This document shows, in pieces, positions 1 through 12,700 of a stretch of 64,000 nt of DNA. Source of the DNA: Spisula solida (taxonomy: Eukaryota > Mollusca > Bivalvia > Venerida > Mactridae); contig OX365949.1 of assembly GCA_947247005.1 (NCBI GenBank), forward strand, positions 7,388,001 through 7,452,000, written 5' to 3'. The notes beneath the pieces were generated by a model, which was not told the origin of the DNA, did not search any database, and worked only from the letters and a program-made list of their open reading frames with translations. How positions within the stretch are numbered: position 1 is the stretch's first letter; each line of letters starts with the position of its first letter. The translations under genes and the position numbers were made by a program.

Positions 1-639
1 ATATCATTGCTGTACTCAATTGCATTCAATCTCTAAAGCATAATTATAAAAATATAGATTTAAAATTATATGTAAGGTCTAAGACAATTGAAAATCATGA
101 CGGATCGATGTAAATTTATTTGAAAGTATCTATAGGCACGGAAATACATTAGACATTCTGTGTATATCCGTGCTATAGGCCAGAGTACTGTCAGACATAT
201 ATAATATTATGTATACATTACTACAAATCGTATATAGCAACACTATCTGACCTTGCGAAAACTGCAATCAAAGTAACTGGTGACACATTGTTACAGTAAA
301 CTAATCAGCAAGACACCGCGACCAGTCGTATATCATAGAACCCCGACTGATTACCGCGGGATACCAACCTAAGCGATATCATCAAAGAATATAACACATT
401 GGAATTTTAACTGACTTATAATCTAGGACTTACATCTTTAGTTCTGGTATAATGGTGCATATAAAATATGTGTAGCTCAAATTATTGTACTTGACCCGAC
501 ATTTATAACGTTATGTTAGAAAACGATTATGTTTTTTTATTGCTAACGCGTGATTGTACATTGGTAATTAGTTTATTTGTTAACTGCCAATGGCAAACCG
601 TGTACGCATATTGCACTTATTACGGAAGTTGCAATTAAA
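1..639. other. AT-rich intergenic DNA, nothing recognised
   Basis: No coding potential, RNA gene or clear repeat structure was seen before the pogo-type element. Confidence 0.5.
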
Positions 640-641
640 TA

Positions 642-1567
642 CAGTGGAACCCCGCTAATCCGGACCCCTCCAATCCGGATTTCCCTCTAATCCGGGCGGA
701 TCTGTTGGTCCCGAATTTTCTTATTCATGTTTTAATACGTTTTTACCCCTCGGATCCGGAACCCCTCCACTCCGGACACCGGACAAAAATACGAGGATTT
801 ATCATATATTTGCTCTAAATTTGACCCCTCGGATCCGGACAATCAATTTGAACATTGCCCAGGCCAATGTTTTGACAGGTGTCAATGTGTTGTATGTTCG
901 CATCATCGTATATGCAATTAAAATAGTCCGATCAATTAACAGTTGTAACATCAACAATACGCAGTGTCGGTGTGTACGTTTTATCGACACGGGTGTGAAA
1001 ATCACAATTTGGGACAATTAAAATATTATCATTTTAAAAGCGCTAATTGACAGCGTTTATTGGCCTACTCGATTAATTAAAAGACTATTGCTGGGTTGTT
1101 TTGTCTACAGGGGGGTAAGTTGAATCAAATACAGGTCCCCTTAATTTTGAGAAGGTCGTTATCGACATCAAAGGAAAACAAATTCGGACGTTCTCAGTTT
1201 GGATAAATCTACGAGTAAATGCAATAAAAATCTACCAAAATGCATTTGATGGATGGTCATTCTTTTACAGAATTTCATATGATAATCATGTCTGAGCCTC
1301 CGTCAAAACGTCGTAAGGTTGAAATCGACCTTGAAGCTAAAGTAAAATTGATCAGAGAATATTTTTTCTGTACCAAAACCAACAATGAAGGTGTGTAATC
1401 AATTGTTGCTGTTTTACATTTTTTTGTTGCTTTTTTGTGTTTAGCAATGCCTTCAACTAAAATTAACATACAAGTATCTAAAAATAGAAACCCCTCTAAT
1501 CCAGACACCTCTCTAATCCGGACTTTTTGTCTGGTCCGGACGAGTCCGGATTAGAGGGGTTCCACTG
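642..1567 (+). mobile_element. Pogo/Tigger-type DNA transposon, internally deleted
   Basis: The element starts CAGTGGAACCCCGCTAATC and ends with the inverted form (GATTAGAGGGGTTCCACTG), flanked by TA on both sides (640-641 and 1568-1569), as expected for Tc1/mariner-pogo insertions. The subterminal regions carry many copies of a CCCCTC(N)ATCCGGA motif (about 660-840 and 1490-1560), which look like transposase-binding repeats. A short N-terminal transposase remnant lies inside. At 926 bp it is too short to encode a full transposase, so it is non-autonomous. Confidence 0.85.
1288..1398 (+). pseudogene. N-terminal fragment of pogo/CENP-B-like transposase
   Basis: A 36-codon open frame begins MSEPPSKRRKVEIDLEAK and continues VKLIREY before a stop. 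The basic patch followed by 'LEAKVKLIRE' matches the first helix of the CENP-B/Tigger N-terminal DNA-binding domain. The rest of the domain and the DDE catalytic region are absent, and the fragment lies inside an element with pogo-type ends. It is a broken transposase remnant, not a host gene. Confidence 0.65.
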
Positions 1568-1569
1568 TA

Positions 1570-3630
1570 CAACCTTGTCACTCTGTTGCTAGCAATCAAC
1601 AAAATGTATGTCACTGCTAAGCGATAGAGCACATGGATAACACCAAAGATTCTTGCGTATTCTTTGATAAACACCAATAAAAACCCGATGTAGAAAATCA
1701 GGAGATTGGTCTACTATACTATTATTTTAAAAACGTTATGCACATTTGAATTTGATTATTAATTAGCACACTAACATATTGACCGGGTGCAAACGATGAA
1801 AGGCTAGTTTATGGAATATTTCTTTACACAGTGTATATATGTAAATATATCGCTTGCTTAGCAATAGAAGATAGTAAGTACTATTTACAACCTTATAAGA
1901 CTCATACATATTTAAAATCTGCACCACAAGGCGCTTCTTATGAGCCTATTTTCATGAAAATCGGAACTGGTCTCAGACACGGATTTTTTCTTGTTTTCTC
2001 AAAATATTGATTTTGTACTTACAACCTTCAAATTCTAAGCCAGCGATATGTATTAACCCATAAAATCAATTATTTTTTACAATAAAAGATGCTTCTCTCA
2101 AGACAGGTAGTTAAATTTTCCCGATTTGCACTAAACTGTGATTGAAATCAACAGAAACATTCTGTTTGAGCACGCGGTTTGAGCGACAGATTAAACTGCG
2201 AGTACCGATTGTGACGTCACAGTCAGATTTTACGAAGATATACGAACGCTTCCGGAAATTTCCGATATCAGCGGTATCGGAAAATGTGCACTACGCGTAT
2301 ATGATTAGTCGACAAAAACATCGTAAATACTCGTAAAATATCGGAATTTTCGTTTATGATGTTAAAAATAGACATTTATTGACCTAAATGTATAATGGAA
2401 ACAAAGTCAGTCAATAGTCCCTTTAAAGATATCAGTTAAACTAAGTGTCTCCGCTTGTCAGCTGTCTGAATTTGTGGTCATAGATGTCTTGTCCCAGGGA
2501 ATCAGTGTCAAAACGGCCCACTTCCCTGAACGGCCCAGTCATTAAAGAAAGTTTAATCGCATTTTAATGTATAATTCTTATGGAATAAATTGAAAATACT
2601 GCAGTATAGTTTGTTGTGTGCACTTTATATTATTTGAGCGTAAAATGGTAATTGTTGTCTGTAAACTGTGATTTTTGAAAGTAAGTCATTTAGGTACACC
2701 TCATGTGCAGGCCATTCTGGTACCATTATATTGGGCTGTTTTGGTTAGTGGGCCATTCTGACTTGAAACCGTCCCAGAGTGGGTCCGGCTCATTAATAAG
2801 GGATTTCCCTGTCGCAGGTTTCTTGGGTGCTGGACCTGCATTTGCAAGTGTGTGTGCATTCTAGGGACCCACAAATGCAAAAATCTGTCTGAACTGGATC
2901 ACTTGTTGTAGCAATTAACATATCATTATTGTATAAGACATTAATTTATCACAAATATAAGTTTCAATTGCTTCATGAAGCATGCATGGTATTGTCACAA
3001 AAGTAAAAAAGTGAAAACTGCTTACCAACTTTGTTAATTTAAGTTTAAAGTTTGAGCAAGGAAAATCTCACTAATTTTAATGAAATCTCTGCACTTCCAT
3101 CATTAATCTCAGGCAAAGCCTTGTGAAAGGGGTCTGTGAAACTAATACAAACGTATTAGATATAATTTATTATTTGGATGGAAATCATTTCAAATTGGTT
3201 ATACATGTACTTCAATATAATGATAATAAAAAAGTTTAATGATAACCTAGCAATTAATTTATATTGGCCTTTATGAATCAATACATGGGCTTGAAGAGTA
3301 AGTTCAGTAATGACAGAATTAACTTGTAATAATTACCCTTGTATGATAGTTGACTGGTACTTACATCCTACTTGATTGTTTCCTGTATGATTGATGGAGT
3401 GTTGATACACGACACATAATGCTGAGTTCACTCTACTTGTTATACATCCTGACTCATTTTGTGTTGAGTACATTGTATATGATTATCACATTTATCTGTC
3501 TCAGACTGTCTCTTAAAAGTCTCTATTATAAATGTTTTATATAGATTGAAACAAAACACGTTGTTTTGATTACATTTCTTGAGTTCAACAGTCTAAATAA
3601 ATCTTTCCTATCTGAAGACCATAATTCTAC
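1570..3630. other. Intergenic, no gene seen
   Basis: AT-rich sequence with short open frames lacking codon bias or family resemblance. Nothing firm was recognised. Confidence 0.4.
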
Positions 3631-3633
3631 TTG

Positions 3634-3653
3634 CCCCCCCCCCCCCCCCCCCC
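3634..3653. repeat. Poly-C homopolymer (20 C)
   Basis: An uninterrupted run of C directly before a tandem duplication. Its length is likely polymorphic and prone to sequencing error. Confidence 0.95.
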
Positions 3654-3684
3654 TCCCGATGCTCAACCTTTCCCTGCCATCTTA

Positions 3685-3862
3685 CAGTTTGTGGATCTTC
3701 TTCAGGTTTCCTTGTGTCTGCTCCTATTTTTTTCCTGTTCTGATAGCAACCGTTACCCATGGGGTGTAAACAGTTTGTGGATCTTCTTCAGGTTTCCTTG
3801 TGTCTGCTCCTATTTTTTTCCTGTTCTGATAGCAACCGTTACCCATGGGGTGTAAACAGTTT
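3685..3862. repeat. Tandem duplication, 2 x 86 bp
   Basis: The block starting CAGTTTGTGGATCTTCTTC is repeated exactly after 86 bases (3685-3770 and 3771-3856), followed by the start of a third copy. The identity of the copies indicates a very recent duplication. Open frames across it are by-products. Confidence 0.95.
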
Positions 3863-3907
3863 GCAATTGGCACACATGACTTAGTCTTATTCATCTGTAA
3901 CTTGGAA

Positions 3908-4100
3908 TAGTAAGTAAGTAAGTAAAGACTTTATTTAACAAGGCTACACATTTGGTTTCCCAATCTTCCATGTGGGCCTCAACATATATACATTTACAGA
4001 TATACAAACATAAATACATAAAAACAACTGGTAGCAACATAATAAATAAGAGCATTTAACATTAAAATTGACAAAAACTGCAAAAATATGAGCATTACAA
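3908..4100 (-). mobile_element. 3' end of a LINE/SINE-type retroposon, TTAC-repeat tail
   Basis: Read on the minus strand, the sequence ends AATAAAGTCTTTACTTAC followed by further TTAC units, a microsatellite tail after a polyadenylation-like motif. This is typical of non-LTR retroposon 3' ends in invertebrates. The body is A-rich on the plus strand and non-coding. The family is not assigned. Confidence 0.6.
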
Positions 4101-5455
4101 GTATATCAACATAACACAATTTAAACATAGCACATATTTAAATGAGTTAGTAATGACATTTATCTGGAACGTAATATTTGAATATTTAAATATGTATAAT
4201 TCAGAAAGGTAACACTTTTAAGTTTAATGATAACTCAATATTTGTTCCACTTTAGATAGGATGTTTGGAATTTTGAGAGTGTTTTAAATCAGTCTTTGAC
4301 TTACAAGCTTCAGTCTTATATTTTATCAAAATCATCTACCGGGTACATGTAAATTAGTTGTGCAACTCACATTGAAAAGTACCATCCCTTACAGTTATCA
4401 TTATCCACCCAGATGGATGTGTGAATTATAATAAACACTGAGCAGGAAGGTATGGTCAGTCTTGAAACAGCAAATACAATGTACACTCATGTAGATAGTC
4501 ACTGTGGTAATTATTATCACACATCTCTGAATTAGGTGTTGATACTGGTTAGATACTGTAACACTGTGTTAGACCACTATCCATAGGTTTGTTACATAGG
4601 GAGAGATATTCACATGCGATTCATAATTCAAAGAAGTAATCAGCTCTTCTGCAGCCTATATATATGTGGAATGCTTTCATTTAAATCATCCAATGGATAT
4701 TTTTGTTTCATATGGTATGTTTTAATTCATTGTAAAAGTAGTACAAAAATGTATTTTTGGTAATAATGTATTTAATTTTATTTTAAACACATTGAGTCTT
4801 GACCATTTCCCATTTAATTAATGTTTAAGGTGAAATAACATTTGGTTTTTCATAAGAAATATAAGTTTGTTTAATCAAGAACAGGTAGGCCTCTCATAGA
4901 ATAAAACTATGACTTAAAGTCTTTAAAAAAAAGTGTGGGATGTCACATTCAATGGCTCCATTTTATACAATCACAGTGGTATGAAAATAATAAAACCTAG
5001 TAAAATCACTTGACATGTTTATTCATATAATTGTTTTAGTACTAGTATGCACTTGTTATCTTCACAATGTATGCTGTTTGACCTAGTTTTAAACAATTAT
5101 GATTCATAGTCACTCTCTGACTGAGTGACCAGGATGCTGATAGAAGATGCAGATTATGATATTGACTCTTATTTGCGTTGTTGTTGAAGATTAGTCAAGA
5201 TGAGTCATGTCTATGTTTAGGCCACTATAAATAAATTCCTAGATTACTGTCCCTGTATTCTCCCTATTGTTAATCCTAGTCCTTAGAGTAAGGTCACAAA
5301 TAAAACCTAGCAGCTTTCCTAAAATAGCCCCTACTTGAATAAAATTACTGAGAAATCAGAAACAAACAATGTAAGGACAACATTAGTGAAAGTTGTTCAC
5401 TATTCCGATAAAAATATAATTTATTAAAAAGGTATAAGAATATTAAATCATTCAA
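4101..5455. other. Intergenic, no gene seen
   Basis: AT-rich, no feature recognised. Confidence 0.4.
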
Positions 5456-5458
5456 GTT

Positions 5459-5640
5459 ACAAAATACAATACAACCTCTGTAAAGCAACATCCTTTGGGA
5501 GCTGCAGATATTGGCCATTGTATAGAGGTTGCCGCTCAACAGATGTTAAATTTATAGTAAATAATTGCAGGGGGAAATTAGGTGTTGTTATAGAGAGGTT
5601 GTTGCTCTGCAGAGGGCTCCTCTGAAGAGGTTGTAGGGTA
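5459..5640 (+). mobile_element. Degenerate MITE related to the element at 47472
   Basis: This stretch has TACAACCTCTGTAAAGCA near the left and GAGGTTGTAGGGTAA at the right. Its inner text (TTGGGAGCTGCAGATATTGG) matches the reverse complement of the better preserved element at 47472-47654. Confidence 0.55.
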
Positions 5641-5644
5641 AATA

Positions 5645-6412
5645 AAATCAGTCAAAATTGAGACCATAATTTTATAAAATTATACATTAAAAGGCGTTTG
5701 GACATAAACATTATAAAAAGATAAAATCCTCTTCTTAATTTTTTAAAGACAATTTGCATGATTATCTAACAATTAAATTGTAAGGGCCTATAAGAGAAGA
5801 TAAATACAATGTGAATGTTGATTTCATGGTAACTTATTAATATCATGAATATATGATGATACAAATGTTGCTTTGTTTCAGATGAAAGGACAGGATGACC
5901 TTACATGTAGAATGACTGCTGACCTTTCTGAGAAAAAATCATCTGTGTTTGTTACTACATCAATCTTGTGAAGAAAATAAGTGGAATAGCAAATGGACTT
6001 TAATACGAGGATACATCTAGGATTCATGGGTAATTGCTGAAACAATCCACTTGTATTTGTGATGAAAATAATTTGTGTTCATACAGAGTTACTTGAGGAT
6101 ATGACTTAAAGTCTTTGATTTACTCGTCACTCAATATCTAGACTATTGGTAAAATATATATGTTTTCATTTGCTGCGATGACAATTTCATATCTGTTGAT
6201 TTATTTGCAACACTCTGAACTGAATTACAATAAACTGCCTTCAATGAAAATGGTGTAATTTGGATAACAATTAATAAATTGTTTGCACATATTATAAGTA
6301 TATATATGAATTTAAAGTACATTTATGTATAAAAGACAGCAATATGACATGATATAAGTATTGTGTGAATTTGGAATCGAGCCAAGTTTGTTGAGCTGCC
6401 ACCATTGTTGAA
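5645..6412 (+). other. Upstream region of the GARRE1-like gene
   Basis: No promoter can be placed. A good acceptor (CTTTGTTTCAG, ending 5880) precedes ATGAAAGGACAGG, so a 5' non-coding exon with a small upstream open frame (5881-5970) is possible. The coding start at 6413 lies in GAAATGG, a fair initiation context. Confidence 0.3.
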
Positions 6413-6718
6413 ATGGAAAGTAGTAATGTTCGTCAGGATGCTGGACAAGATGGTTACCACGGTGACTGTATAAATACTCTTAAATCATCATGGAAACAGT
6501 TTGATCGTGCTGGTTCCCAGTGTCTAGTACAGTTATGTGCTTCTCTTGCTGGGAGCCAGTATGACATTGTCACAAAAGAGATTGTAGCGTTGCTGGGACC
6601 TGTGTTTGGATGCAGTGAGTCGGAGCTGGTTCTCGGACGTATAAAAGAAGTGGAAAGTTTGATGTCTGGAATATTGTCTCAGAAAGATGAGAGTACCAAA
6701 TCTCCTGCTGAACATCAG
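6413..6718 (+). CDS. GARRE1: GARRE1-like exon 1 (start codon)
   Basis: 102 codons, MESSNVRQDAG to PAEHQ, ending in phase 0 at CAG|GTCAGT. It is amphipathic and helical, like the beginning of DUF4745. The open frame continues into the intron to 6898, but codon texture and the donor place the exon end here. Confidence 0.8.
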
Positions 6719-9700
6719 GTCAGTATAACCATCAATATATATCTCAACATAGTTATAACCCTCGGACAGAACTCAAGAGATGTCGACTCGTGTATCCTGA
6801 GTTACAGCAACATGAAAACAGTTGCAATTTCCAACATTCCAATGGAGCATGTAAGGGGTAGATATCACTTCAGGATTACTACCATGGTCACTGAATAGAA
6901 AATAAGTTAACTATGAACCTGGCTAACTTTGGTTGAGCACTGTAATCAGGGGTTTCATTCGACTCGAGTAGGGCCTGGGTTTTGATCCTTGTAATTTCCT
7001 AATTGCCACATTTTGACCGTCACAATTTTGGTTTGAAGGGTCGTTTTCTCTTATAATCATGGGTATTTTGCTTAGAAAATTTTGTCAAAAGTATCAAAAT
7101 GACCCTTCCCATTCAGAAGCTACATTGTAGTGGAACCCCCGGTATCATTACTTAGTCAATCTGTAGACTGCCTGGAAACATTTCATCTCTGATTTGGTCT
7201 GACAGGTTTAGCTTGTTCCGACAGGTCTGATTCTGAAAGAACTCAACAGGTGGAGAAGTTTTCAGTTTCTGTAGGAAGGGCAAGTTAGAACTGGTTAATC
7301 ATTTATTCCAGGTGAACTGGTTGCAGTACAGTTATGGCTAAAAATAAAACTAGTTACAAAAAAATCAGATCCCAGGATTTGTAAGTTTAAAGATGTTACC
7401 TAAAAGTACAAAGGTTACTACGGTCAGGTCTTGATTCTAAAGCTTTAAACCACTAAATGCATAGCAGACCACTATAGGATACACTCAAATAGTCCTAACA
7501 GAAAGTTCTGTTTGCCTGGAAATGATGATATGCCTTGACAAAATGGAACAAAAATCATCTTATTCAGTTTAAAGGTATTGTATACATGTAGTTAAATGAG
7601 TGAATGTGTTTCATTTTGAATATTTTGAGATTTTGGCATATTTGACAAAGCGAAAGTAGAGTAGGGTAAAATCAACATTGGATCGGTCTGCGCTTCTGTA
7701 AAAATTGGTCTAATGCATTTGACGAACAAAACCTTTCTTATATTAAACATGACCCCTGTTGTTTGGTCTTAATTTGTAGCTGAAACATACTGCTTTTAAA
7801 TGATATAAGTCCGTCAACTGGCCATAGACTTTAACATGATATAATCTGGGGCGGACAATTGACACTTTACATTAAGCTAAAGAACAATTTTATTTAGTGG
7901 TTTGTGACCTAAAACACCCGATATACCAGGGGCGTATCCAGAGGAGGTCCAACTGGGGTGGGCTGAAATGGGGTGGGAACGGGAGGGATGTCCCCTCACG
8001 ACGAAGATTTTTTTCAATGTTTGACTAAAAATGGTGCAATTTCCTGCACTTTTAGTAGTGCTACTAATTATATTAAATGAACATTAAAAAAATGAATAAA
8101 TCAAATAATCTGATCATTCATGTTTTACCGTTCTAACATTAATTTATTATTAAGAAATCCATATTTATACAAACATGAATTTTTTAAACACCCCTCTCGG
8201 TGAAGATTTTTTCTATGTTTGAATAAAAATGGTGCAATTTCCTGCACTTTTAACTTAAAATTAGGCCTAAAAATAATAAAGTAGTACAAGTACTACATTT
8301 GTATTTATTAGCTCTAGATAAACATTTAAAAATGTTAATATGTTTCATGTTAAAGTTTTACCATTAATTTATAAGAAATCAAAATTTAAACATACATGAA
8401 TAAAAAAATGATAATAATGTAATGCGATTTCCTGCACTATATACATTTTCAACTTTAATATTTGGATATAAAGTATTCCATTTAATTTATCAAACAAGTT
8501 TAAATGAAATAAATGAATATTTAAAAATATTTCAATAATGTGATCATTACTTTCCATTCACACATTTAATACTATAGAAATCCTAATTAATCATGCAACA
8601 AACAATAACAAATATACATTGAGTCCTTGATTAGTCATGCCTGTGGGCTAAACAATCTATACACAGGATGTCATATAGACTATCCAATATACAGGTCACT
8701 ACCAGTATGGTAGATGCCAAGTGATTTAGTTAGCCCCCAGTTCATTCATTCAAAATGGTATATAGCCAGCCAGCTGGGGGGGGGGGGGGGCACCAAACCC
8801 GTCCCTGTATACTGACATATTGATTATTGATTTGCTAACATCATTAGGGACAAATGTTTGAAATTTCACAACGCTATATTCATGTACCGAAATATTCCTT
8901 ACAATGTTGAGCATTTGTTTGGGAATAGAGTTTAAAAACAGTGTTGGTGTATGAAGAATTGTCTGTACAATGTATGTATGGTATTTCAGATGGCATTGAG
9001 ATGTCTCTTACTGTTTGTCAAACTACAAGCTGAGTACCATCAACTTTGCTCAAATCTAGTATCATCTGCTGTCGATCATTTAATTGTTACGAGTGAAGAT
9101 CAGGAAAATACCGACCTATGCCAGCAGATCCAATCAGTACATCTGAAATCTATATCCAATCTTTCAAATACTACTGCCCGACCAATGTGTCTGAAGAAGA
9201 CGTCTGCTTCCGGCAGCAATTCTCCAAAATTACACAAACATGGCCTTAAAGCCTCGTTATTTTCCTTCTTCGAACGTAAAAACTCTCCTGAGGAAGGGAA
9301 AAGCTCATTCTATATTGATATTGATCAAAAGACTGATGGAACTGATGGTGTTGGAGCTGTCGACCAATCAGGAGCCTTGTCTCATAATGTAACTGAAGTC
9401 AACCAATCAGAAGTGTTGATAGATATAGGAATGGATCCCAGTCCATTAGATAGAGAACCAGAAGTGTCTTCAACCGGGAAAACCTGTAAGTTTAAAATAA
9501 TCACTTAAATCCCATAATTTTTGTCACATACAAAAAAGTTTGTTTTCTTAGGGCTTATGCTGTTTATGAGCAAGTTTCAGTCCTTAGGACAATAGGTGTT
9601 GGCTAGCTGATGTAAAATTGATTACCAGTCAGTTAATTCAGTCCTTACTGCAAGTTAGGAGACTATTTCTCAAAATTTAGTGGATATGACAATATCCATG

Positions 9701-12700
9701 TCATGGAAACCATAAGCTGCCTTACCTGGGAATTGAACCTGATGAGTGCTAATTGCTGGTCCATCTGTATCAATCTAGTGTGATAGGTCTTATGTTAGAT
9801 CCAAGATTGTGACATATCAAAGTTATTGAAAATGGTTCCTGGAACATCCCCCTTGCTTGACGCTAACCCCCCCCCCCCCCCCCCCCCCCCCCTGCTTGAC
9901 CTGTGAGACTAAAAACAATTATTCTAACACGACCTGCGGATTAATCCATTAAACATAATAGAGCAGACAAGGCCATGGATTATTACCGCAATAAAACATG
10001 TTTTATTCACCGACAAAATATGCGAACAGATTTTTATTTCTTAATTACAAAAGCCATCTAGCCATCTAGGGCTATACAAAACAATTTGCTTGGAGCTAAG
10101 TGGGCTGTTGGCTGTATGCACTGTATAGTTTAATAACACACAATTAAATAATGTACCAGACTATAGTTTAACCAGTTTGTGTTATTCTACATGCAGTACT
10201 ATTAGACATTTACAAATTGTTTGCTAATTTATGCCAATAAACTAATTTATGCCAATAAATTTAAATTGTTTCAGCTTTGACACCGAATGGTCATGTGGCG
10301 ACTCAGGAAGAGTTAGACAATGTGATAGATTTACTGTCCGGTGTAGGGATTGGTCGTGGGGCTATGCAAACCATACCTGAATCCAGAAATCCTGTAAATT
10401 TACAAGTGCCCCCTACAGGATCATCATTGAGCCCCTCAGCATCTGATTGCTTGGATGAGAGAACTAGTCCACTGAGAAACAAGACTCAACGTCGATCAGA
10501 AGGTTCTATTGACTTCTCTGGTTGTACATACCTGGGACATAATACCTGGCCAAATCAACATCGTGCTAGTCTACCTGGTAAATATTTTATCATTGTATGA
10601 TATTATATATACTGTTATAGAACCAAGATTCTCTAATGTGTGTGATAACAAATGTGTGACATCATCAGCTTTTTATTGCAAGTATGTATCGTCGCCGGCT
10701 TACATTTGTTATTTCTGATGGTGTTTTGAACTTGCCAAAGGCTTCCTTAATAACCTCTGTTTTCTAGACTCGTTTAAGAAAAGACAACTCATGATTGATC
10801 TTATATCATTTGTCATTATGTACTTCAAACCATACATTCTGAAATGGCAGAAGGGCATGAGTCTGACTCTACCTTATTTCTCATGGTGGCCTGAGTTACC
10901 AGCAGCTTATGGAACATGCTGGTCAGACAGAAATCTCGGTGGTTATATTTTATATTGCCCTTTGAGCCATTTAAACATTACATACACCATATTATTCCAC
11001 TAAGTTCTTACTGTGTTAGGTTTTATTTCAAACTGTTCAATTTAATGGAATTTCATTTTAACAATGTCAATCATCATTTACTTTTACACTTCTACCTCTG
11101 CTTGTGGATTATTCACAAAATAGAGGGGCAAATTGGGCATGAACTTGTGATTATTCACAAAATAGAGGGGCAAATTGGGCATGAACTTGTGATTATTCAC
11201 AAAATAGAGGGGCAAATTGGGCATGAACTTGTGATTATTCTTTAAACTTCATAATTGATGGTCAGCATCAGGGCATTGCTGTTTCAGGTGTGGGAAAATG
11301 CAGATAATTAAGAATGCTCAAAATTATAAGTAGCATCCATTTTGCATATACATTCACCTTGATAGCTTAGTATTAAAGCGTCTGCTTCAAGTGCGGGAGG
11401 TCTTTGGTTCGATCCCAGATCAGGTCTGGATGAAATGAAATAAAAATGGTACCAATAATGAACTGGGACCCTTGCTAGATGTTTGGCATATAAGGGGAAA
11501 ACGGCTTCCCTCTTTCATTATTGATGATGGCTACATTTTGAACCATTTTTCACAATCAACCTATAAAAACTTGTTATATAATTACAGGTGGTCAGTTAGG
11601 TGCTCCTCCTCAGATAACGTATGATTTTGCTAGTACACCAGTACAGACAGCCCCGTATGCACCTGGTTACCGTCCAACTACCCTACCACCTGGAGGTGCT
11701 GGTCACTTCCAGTCTAGCTATAATATGGGATTTCCTGATCCTAAACTCAACAGAACGTGGCCTGTAACTAATCTGGCGGGATCAGGGTAAGTTATTTTGT
11801 TTGTTTTTAATGCCGAGCATAACCTTTATTAGCCAGTCTGTTTTCTGCTGAAATATGGCAGGCATATGAGTGCCTCCACCCTTATTTAAGCTAGGGTTGC
11901 CAGATCAGACGACAATCGCTCTCACCACTGAGTTACAGAGGTATATGCATGCTGTGTGGGTATGTGTATAAGCCAAGGATGATTATATCCACCTTAATAG
12001 TAGTAGAGTGTCTGCTTTGGGTGAAGGAGGTATCAGGTTTGATCTCAGGCTTCGACAAACCACAGTCGGTAAAAATGGTGCTGATTTATCTCCCTTGCTT
12101 GACACCTAGTTTGTTGCTGCTGGTTAATCCAGTATCGGGTTAATGTGACTGGGTGTACATGTTACCATATGGCTGAAATACTGTTGACTGGAGGGATTCA
12201 AAACAATATTTAAAAATTAAACCATCATGTAGTTAGCCTCTCCACCATGATGGTTGCAGGTTGTTAGTCTCTCCACCATGATGGTTGCAGGTTGTTAGTC
12301 TCTCCACCATGATGGTAGCAGGTTGTTAGCCTCTCCACCATGATGGTTGCAGGTTGTTAGTCTCTCCACCATGATGGTTGCAGGTTGTTAGTCTCTCCAC
12401 CATGATGGTAGCAGGTTGTTAGTCTCTCCACCATGATGGTAGCAGGTTGTTAGTCTCTCCTTCATGATGGTTGCAGGTTGTTAGTCTCTCCACCATGATG
12501 GTTGCAGGTTGTTAGTCTCTCCACCATGATGGTTGCAGGTTGTTAGTCTCTCCACCATGATGGTTGCAGGTTGTTAGTCTCTCCACCATGATGGTTACCG
12601 TGGCAGGTTGTTAGTCTCTCCACCATGATGGTTGCAGGTTGTTAGTCTCTCCACCATGATGGTTGCAGGTTGTTAGCCTCTCCACCATGATGGTAGCAGG

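Larger units (their letters stand above)
6719..8989 (+). other. GARRE1-like intron 1
   Basis: 2.3 kb, opening GTCAGT and closing GTATTTCAG. It contains an element starting CAGGGGCGTATCCAG at 7929 and a degenerate tandem repeat. No further exon was recognised. Confidence 0.7.

Noticed and set aside
5881..5970. Small open frame after a good acceptor (MKGQDDLTCRMTADLS..)
   Set aside because: It cannot be joined in frame to exon 1 without evidence; kept only as a possible 5' non-coding exon.
10916..11245. 109-codon open frame with IIHKIEGQIGHELV repeats
   Set aside because: Product of a 42-bp tandem repeat inside intron 3.
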